Assembly (NCBI GenBank): GCA_015680685.1
Contig: MNCI01017909.1
Location: 1,298,790-1,362,789, forward strand
DNA: 64,000 nucleotides
DNA from: Gnetum montanum
Lineage: Eukaryota > Streptophyta > Gnetopsida > Gnetales > Gnetaceae
Direction: 5' to 3'
How positions within the stretch are numbered: position 1 is the stretch's first letter; each line of letters begins with the position of its first letter. Below, one piece after another: positions 56,860 to 64,000 of the stretch. Made by a program: the position numbers and the translations under genes. The notes under the pieces were generated by a model. That model saw nothing but the letters and a program-made list of their open reading frames with translations, made no database searches and was not told the origin of the DNA.

Positions 56860-58150
56860 CAAAAGCATCCATAATACATCCATTTTGCATGTAGGAGAAC
56901 CATTGATGCACAACTTAACTACACCATAATAGCAATAGAATTTATGATGGTGGTGCATGCTCTTAAGAAGTTTAGGTACTATATGTTTACATATCCTATC
57001 TTTATGTACGTTGATCATAGATTGATTTAGTTCCTAGCAAACAAGTCAATGATGAATCCCAAATCATTTAGTGGTTGATCTTGTAGGAGTTCAATATTAC
57101 AATGATAGATAAGAATATTTTTAATAATTTTGTTGCAGATCATTTATCAAGACTTAGATACAAAAACAAGGTTAATGAAGAGTCTTTATAAAATCATTTT
57201 CTAGATGAACCCCTATTCACCAAGGCTATTCCATTCTTCTCATCTATAACCACTTAGTTTGTTGACCATCTCATATATTTACAAGAGCAAAACGTTCTTA
57301 TTAACTAGGACAAATGCAAGACCTAGAATCTTATGCACCAATTCAAACACTTTATGAAGATAGAAAAAAATCTCTCTAGGATTTTTGTTTATGGCTTAGT
57401 GCATTGGTGTGTATCATACAAGAACTAGTTAAGAGTTCTTCAGGATTCACATGAAGAACCATGTGGTGGATACTACATGAGTAGAAGAATGGCTATCAAA
57501 ATTCTCATGGTTGTTTATTTCTAACCAGCTCTCTTCTATGATGTACATCACTTTGTAAAATCCTATGAAAGATGCCAATGTGATGGTGAAATATCAACAA
57601 GGTTTGAGAGACCACAATAGTGGATACAACCACTATAACCTTTTTATCACTAGGGAATTAACTTTATGGGTCTTATCATCCTTTTTTCAAATGGTAATTC
57701 ATACATTATTGTGATCAAGGATTATTACACAATGTGAACTAAAGAATTTATGATAACTAATTACGTTATAAAAATTATTGTAAAATTCTTTGAGCAATAC
57801 ATGGTAAGCAAGTTTAGAGTATCTCATGCACTTATATCTAATAATTAGACTTATTTTATAGGACTAACCTTCAAAACATTGATGCAATGCTTAAAGGTAG
57901 AACATAACTTGACCTCATCATATTACCCTCAAGACAATGGATAAGCTAAAGTAAACAACTGGGAGATAACTAGAATACTAACATGCATGAGTAGCAAATA
58001 TAGGAAAGATTAAAGTACCAAACTTAATGATGATCTATGAGCTTATAGATCGACATGAAAACTTCCTATCGATTACTCTCCTTATGAGATAGTAACTACC
58101 TAAACTGACTAACTGAGCTAAACTCTATACACTTAATACTATTTATGACT
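56860..58150 (+). pseudogene. Element F RNase H and integrase
   Basis: RNase H remnants: HFACRRTIDAQLNYTIIAIE and VHALKKFRYYMFTYPIFMYV then DHRLI (56878-57025). The linker has NNFVADHLSRLRYKNK (57120). The integrase zinc region at 57440-57580 reads DSHEEPCGGYYMSRRMAIKI, HHFVKSYERCQC. Core: GINFMGLIILFSNGNSYIIV (57649), HALISNN-stop-TYF (57828) and SSYYPQDNG-stop-AKVNNW (57920). The DDE triad reads N, N, K, each explained by one G-to-A change. Nearly every stop is TAG or TAA at a Gln position. Confidence 0.85.
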
Positions 58151-58439
58151 TAGTATTGGACCTCACATTAGTACAACATGAGAGATTGATGACCCTAAAC
58201 ATGCCAAGTTAAAATAGAATGTTAGTTCTAATGCATAGTGAAGTCAAGAAAGTCTACAACAAACAAAGTCATGACCTCAAGATTAGACACTAAGACCTTC
58301 AACCAAGCAATAAGTTTCTTTAGTACAACCCAAATCATGTACATTAACAAATCAAATTTCAAATGCTTTGGAAATGACCATACATAGTTCATACAATTTA
58401 TAGGTATGGTGCCCTACAAATTTACCACCCATTGAACCC

Positions 58440-60732
58440 ATAGAATCTTATCCTCATCAATATTTAGCAAATAAAGCTATTTCATGAATCTTATAAGAAC
58501 AATGTCTTAAATACTTCTAACAACACTATTATCAAATTGATCTTTCACATTTCCTCCTTGAAACTCAATCATGGGATAGATCTTTTAATTTGAGCTTAGT
58601 ACATTTTCATCATTTTGTTTTGAAATTTTTTTAGTAATTTCTTAAAATATTTTAATTTCTTAAGTATTTTGCAATTATTTTGTATTCTCTAATTTTTCAT
58701 ATATATTTTTAATAATTTTTCACTTTCTTCTATAATTTTACAATTTCTTTGAATCATTTTGGAAATTTCTATTAATAAAATTGTTAATTTTATATAGGAA
58801 TTTAAATTTCTTATTAGAATTATGTTTTATGCTTTGTGCATAATAGAGACCTCAAAACATTAGTCCCTTAATTTCCATTCATATGAGGTCCCTGTCATAG
58901 GGATGATGTGATTCTTGTCACAATTGAAAACTAAAAGTAACCCATGATCATCAAACCTTGAAGGAAGGAGGAAAGACCCATGATCATCAAACCTTGAAGG
59001 AAGGAGGAAAGACCTAGATAGATGGATAAAGATATGGCATCAAGGGGATTTATTGATTCCTCTGTCTCTGTCTTAGGTACTACTTTCCTTATGTTGCTTC
59101 ATTACCACTTATGTTTTTTAAATTTTTTGAAAATTATTATTTGAAAATAATTGTTTCCTTATTATGTTACTAGATAAGCATCAAACCCATATATGAAGGT
59201 AGTCATATGGCAAGTATAACTAATTAAAATAATTAATAAATAACTAAAGAAACCATTTTTGGATAACACTAGAAAGACACGTGGAGCATGCCTAAAGATA
59301 GGCTACTTTCAAGAATCTCATGGTTCCTTGGACTGGAAAGATATGTAACCCATATTTAAAGGTACTCCTCTAATGAGATTAGAATTGGTCATGTGACTTG
59401 AAAGACATGTAATCCATGCTTGAAGATGCTCATCTAACCACTAGCCAAGGTCCATATCACAAATTTTAATGATTAGTTACTTATTTCTAACAATTCGAAA
59501 GTATGTTTTCTAATCTTTCCTTGTTGAGTGGTATTGGTTTTAACCTCATGACTAGTCAATCTCATGGTGGTGAACCCATGATGACATAATGTGATGTCAG
59601 TACAAGTGGTATGAACTTGGTTCAGACTGCCAACAAATATATATAACTGATTATTTTAATCAAACTTTACACATAATTCATTATAACCATGGTAAAATAT
59701 CTAATGCTCCACTTCTACAATCCCTTTCTAACTTCATGATCATCTCACTATTGTGTTTATTTCTAAATTTTATGATTTTGTATAGCATAGTATAGTATTC
59801 TAACATCAATAGTTATGTGCGAGTGTAGTGAATCAAAGAAATGATGCACATTTAATTCCTTGAGTGCCAACAAACACTTATATAAGAGGTTATACAAGAG
59901 CATAAGGAAAGGATCCTACATTGGGAAGGATCCAATTGTATAACTATTATGAATCACATCCAGGTCCAATATGACATCCTCCAAAACATCATTGGTAGCT
60001 AATTTACATGTACGTCTTGTTATAACCTTTATTTATCTTCAAATTTGTGCTTCATTTTATTGAAGTCTTAATGATTCTTTCTAAATATTCCAATTTTTGG
60101 TTGATACAATAGGATTTTCATTATTTCTAATAATTTTATTCATAGGAAAAATTCATTCTCTAGTTTTAAAAGCTTCATGAAGCCTTGAAACACTCAAAAC
60201 ATAAGACAATAGTGAAATTTTAACGAAAAATATTGTTGTTAAAATCCTTGATGTTGTAGCTATGACATCATAGGGCCTATGATGCCATTGCTATGATTTT
60301 TTTCATGTAAACTTATATATATATATATATGCACATACCCTTAAACGTTTTTGCATTTCTTTCAAATGAGAGGGTTTTTTGCTATTTCAAGAGCTTAGAT
60401 TCTTCCAAGCATTATAAATTCCAAACCATGAGCCCTATTAATGCAATTTTAAAATCCTTGAGCTTTTAGAGTTGAGATCTTTATCATGGAAAATCCTAAA
60501 AGAAGATTTTAAAAATTTTTCTAGCATCCACTTTAAAGCTCACCAAGATAATTAATGATATTTAATTAATAATCTAATGAACTGGTTAGCTTAAATATGA
60601 GAGAATAATATTTCATACTTACTTATTATTGATAATGTAATTTTTAGAAGCTTTGATTAACCTAAAGGATCAAGAAGTGTTAAAACCATAAAGGAAATGA
60701 TAAAATACTAATGATTCATCCTTGGTGATTAT
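58440..60732 (+). other. Element F post-integrase spacer, homologous to element C
   Basis: No protein recognised. It includes a 36-bp tandem duplication (58941-59012, CCCATGATCATCAAACC twice), blocks aligned with 33240-34000 of element C, and a (TA)n run at about 60313-60332. Near 60250-60290 the motif ATGACATCATAGGGCCTATG forms a palindrome-like site. Confidence 0.55.
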
Positions 60733-63370
60733 AGATGACATCAAAATATGTTCTTGAAATAAGAGGATCCTCATAGCCTAAGGAGAAAAGGTCATGTCAA
60801 AAACATTACAAAGACAAAGGACGAGGATGATGATAAGATGAACCATAATAGCCTCATGTAAAGAACCTAGAAAGAGAATAATAAATTAATTAGCCTATGC
60901 TGCAAGAATAATAATTGTAGTATTCTACATAAGAAGAAGCCTTAACACCACCTACCTCTATAGCAAGAAGACAATTCATAATCTCCAATACATGCATTGA
61001 GGCCATCAATTATAAATTCCTTATCACTAGAGTAATTGTGAAGCTTAACTTTAGACCATTTTTTATGTTTGTCTTATAGAAGATATGAGAAAAATTGCAA
61101 TCCTCTCCATTCTAGACAACTTTATTAACTAATGGAGATTAGTATCTTAGGGAAGGTATCAATTTTGACCCAATAATCAAGAATATGTCATGATCAAGAT
61201 TAAGGGAAGTACAATATCCTATGTTGTAGGTGCTATTGTTGCGATATTAGGATTACCTAAGATGGGTATAGAGACTTTTGTGATCTCCACATAGTCTAAT
61301 CATAACACCAAAATTCTATGATTGGAAAGAGCCTATGAAGATAAGAAGAAGCAATACAAGGTCATGTCAATAGTGGAAAAAATCTATTTCAAGATAGGAA
61401 CTTACCATATCTATCCCACTAAGCGTGTGAATAGGATATTAATCTATGCAACCAAGGGAAGCATTGTACTAAGTAAAAATTACCCAACCAACATGACTCA
61501 TCTTCTTTTCCTAGAGATCTAATTTTGATTTCAAGAGAAGTAGATTAACAAGCCCACACTTCCATTTTCATGCCTCATTAGAAAGCTCTGAAAGATAGCT
61601 AAGATACTGAATCACAAAAATGATGTAGTTAGAAGAGCTTTGAATGCATCATACTTAAAAGTAATAAAGCTTGTACCAGCAAAGAAAAATCAAGTAGAAC
61701 CACTCCCAACACTAAATTTTCACAAAGCATACCTGCAATAAATCTTGAGCTCTAGCATCTAATAATGAGCCACTTGCAAGACATGTCACAAGCTATAAGC
61801 TTGAGGACTGAAGACTTTCAACAATGCTTAAGCACATGCTTAGATAAACTTGAAGTCTCTAGGCACCCAACATCAAGACAAATTTTAGTGTAACCTCCAA
61901 GAAATATCTAGATCACACAAATTTCTAGGAATGCAAGTACATTCCAAGTCATCCTTACATTTGATGATGGAACCACAATCTTGATCATGCCTCATAAAGG
62001 CTAGAAAGATGCAACCAAAGATTTTGTAGAATATGTAAGCACTACTTTAAATGTTACTATGGCTCCCATTACTGAGTTTACTAGTTTCTAAGACATTCAG
62101 AAACTTGCAAGTATTGGAAGAGCTAGTGGATGAATGAGTGCAATTGAGCATGAAGATGTTTTAAATTGATTTCTACAAACTAGTCCAACCATATAGGACA
62201 TCTTCAAGATCCTCAAAAATGTTACAGTGATTCAATCTAAATTAATTTCAATCAAAGGGAAGCTAGTGCTCATCAAGATCCAACTGCAACATACAGAATC
62301 AAAAGTCTAATAATTACAAGATGAGATTATCCAACTCAATGATCAATTACTAGACTTCGCTCAGTTCATGCCATTAAAGACTCTTGGTGACTTCAAAATT
62401 GAGGAAGTTTAATGCTTAATCACCAAGCAACACCAATTAGAAATGGAATGAGATAAAAACACATGGTATGCATCTACTATTGATGCTAAGGATTATTCCT
62501 TACAAAAAAACATCATTATATTAGATGAAGAGAACAAATGAATGATAACAAGAATAGGAGGTTGATGCAAATAGTAAAAGATCAAGAACAATTGGAAACT
62601 TAGTTAAGTTAACTTTGCAAATAATTTGTAAAGGAAAATGAAAATATCAAAAGGTTAACATGGAAGAACATGCATCTATGCATGGCAAAGATCTGTAAAT
62701 TATAACAAATATCCATAATTGAAATTGAAACCTAGAAAAATGATGTCACCAAACACCATATGTTTAAAAGATATTACATGGAAAAGATGATTTCCAAAAG
62801 GATATTAGAGCAACTAAGGCTTACATCAATGCTACTTTGCACTAAATGGCTAATTCCTTCTAGAAAAAATTCTTGATGAACTCATAGCAATATACTAGGA
62901 AAAAATCAAAACTAATAACATATAGCTAGAGAAGCTAATGCACTACATAAAGCTTACTAATCTTAGATATGATAATCTTACCATGCTGATAGTTGGACAA
63001 TCTAGGGCATAAGTAAAAAAGTAAGCTACAACTACATTTTTCATATTCAATAATGAAAACAAGTTATATGATGAGACTAAGAAGAAGCTGTAGGCAACAT
63101 AAGCAAAGCTAGAAGTTCTCCAAGCATATATATTTGGCAACTTAATGTTTCTTATAATCTAGAAAAAAGATTAGTGGAATACCAAGAGCTGAAAGAAAAA
63201 GTGATAGCATTTCAAATTGAATGTAAATTCTTTATTTCTTGGTTCATATAAGCAAATAAAATGTTCTCCAATCTACCATATTTGTGGAAGATCCCAACAA
63301 TTTCCAACCTAGCTAATTTGGCTTAAATCATTAAGATCCATAAATAGATATCAAGAATTATCAATTGATC
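60733..63370 (+). pseudogene. Accessory ORF3, longest copy (element F)
   Basis: It starts near ATG 60733 after GGTGATTATAG, as in element C. A first part has ARRQFIISNTCIEAINYKFL and, around 61190-61270, KIKGSTISYVVGAIVAILGL then PKMGIETF. The open 61322-61522 stretch has KIGTYHIYPTKRVNRIL and ATKGSIVLSKNYP, recalling the plant-mobile-like ORF at 25259. From about 62000 follows a long, charged, probably coiled-coil part ending ILDELIAIY-stop-EKIKTN, NLRYDNLTMLI (62861-63000), YQELKEKVIAFQIECKF and KMFSNLPYLWKIPTISNLAN (63180-63320). The last two blocks align with 28297-28775. Function unknown; the position is env-like. Confidence 0.6.
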
Positions 63371-63656
63371 CTCAATCATTTCCATATGGAGGATCAAGCT
63401 ACCAATCCATCATAGGAGTAACCACATTAGGAAAAGCCACCATCACTTGGAACAATGTGAAGATCTACTATCAGAGTGTATTTTAAGGACCTACATACTT
63501 GTTGATCTTTTAACATGTATCCAATCTTTTATCAATATATAAACCACTTAAATAAATAATGTGATATGGTAATCAAGTCAATTAGTTAGTCAATCAATTA
63601 GTTGGCTAACTCATATTCCAAATTTTATAACAAACTTTATCCAAATTTTGATTAAC
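63371..63656. other. Short non-coding spacer before the element F polypurine region
   Basis: AT-rich spacer. It includes a short run of related ATTAGTTAGTCAATCAATTA text at about 63580-63604 and no recognised coding potential. Confidence 0.45.
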
Positions 63657-63688
63657 TTGAGGATGATATTTAGTCATTCTTGAAGATA
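63657..63688 (+). other. Element F polypurine region
   Basis: TTGAGGATGATATTTAGTCA and TTCTTGAAGATA precede the LTR start TGATAAAGC. It aligns with the polypurine regions of A, B and C, although the G run is degraded. Confidence 0.6.
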
Positions 63689-64000
63689 TGATAAAGCATT
63701 TTCTGCAAGGGCCATGGCATCGTTGCAATGACATCATACCTACAATGTTGTACATAAACATATGACATCATAAGTATGGCACATCCAATGGTAGTAAATT
63801 CTATAAATACCATACACCTATTGCATTGAATGCATCTTCTAATCATAGTTGTAACCATATTCTTGCAATTTTTTTTTGGCCGCACTTAAAATTTATCACC
63901 GTGTACCCATAGCATGGATTCAAGTTAATTATATGAAGTCTTATTCAAGTGGATTACACTTAGATACCATCCATAAATGATAAGAAGATCAAAATTGATT
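63689..64000 (+). repeat. Element F 3' LTR, truncated by window end
   Basis: Starts TGATAAAGCATTTTCTGC. U3 carries ATGACATCATACC and ATGACATCATAAGTATGG (about 63728-63778), then TATA box CTATAAATACCAT (about 63811), the same spacing as in B and C. The rest of R and U5 lies beyond the window. Confidence 0.68.

Larger units (their letters stand above)
50158..64000 (+). mobile_element. Element F: second Athila/Tat-like gypsy, runs off window
   Basis: Forward-strand element of the same family as A. Its LTR start, gag and protease are not seen. From about 50440 it has RT, split by element E, then RNase H, integrase, a spacer homologous to element C, accessory ORF3, a polypurine region and the start of the 3' LTR (63689 onward). 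All coding parts are decayed. Confidence 0.75.

Noticed and set aside
1-64000. tRNA, rRNA and bacterial-type operons
   Set aside because: I saw no cloverleaf-like A/B-box gene, no rRNA text, and no operonic gene arrangement. The tRNA-like strings found are retroelement primer-binding sites only.

Overview
The window looks like repeat-rich nuclear DNA from a seed plant. It is AT-rich, has no bacterial-style gene packing, and carries the last two exons of a plastid SecA gene (SECA2 type) among layers of decayed Ty3/gypsy, Copia and LINE retrotransposons. Very long LTRs (over 3 kb), heavily decayed nested elements and Athila/Tat-type gypsy elements with extra ORFs suggest a large plant genome, possibly a gymnosperm. 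That last step is inference; the sequence does not name a species.

Layout. 1-6270: a diverged direct repeat pair flanks a reverse-strand gypsy RT/RNase H relic, and a 5'-truncated LINE (3573-6267) sits in the second repeat copy. 6270-11620: mostly featureless, with one MITE-like element (8004-8271) and the SECA2 3' end (9652-9960), the only host gene recognised.

11620-35977: an old forward-strand Athila/Tat-like gypsy element ('A', 5'-truncated). It is interrupted by a reverse-strand gag-protease-only element ('B', 14282-21459) in its RT, and by a related forward-strand gag-only element ('C', 29813-35792) inside its 3' LTR. Downstream of A's integrase lie decayed accessory ORFs.

36016-49787: a 13.8-kb reverse-strand Tat-like gypsy element ('D') with 3.2- and 3.7-kb LTRs and exact target-site duplications (TSDs) ACCAC. 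Its domain order is gag, protease, archaeal-type RNase H, RT, RNase H, integrase, then a post-pol ORF.

50158-64000: a second A-family element ('F'), interrupted in its RT by a gag-only SIRE/Maximus-like Copia element ('E', 50670-56029). Its 3' LTR begins at 63689 and runs off the window.

Main pattern. A, B, C and F form one family: LTRs begin TGAT(G/A)A, the complete LTRs end CTCATCA, and the 3' polypurine regions are homologous. A and F carry a decayed accessory coding region between integrase and 3' LTR, the position of env-like genes. It has a possible plant-mobile-domain-like part and a long coiled-coil part with a conserved C-terminal motif. C has lost pol but keeps the end of that ORF. 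I see no intact transposition machinery anywhere in the window; nearly all ORFs carry stops and frameshifts, many explained by C-to-T or G-to-A decay.
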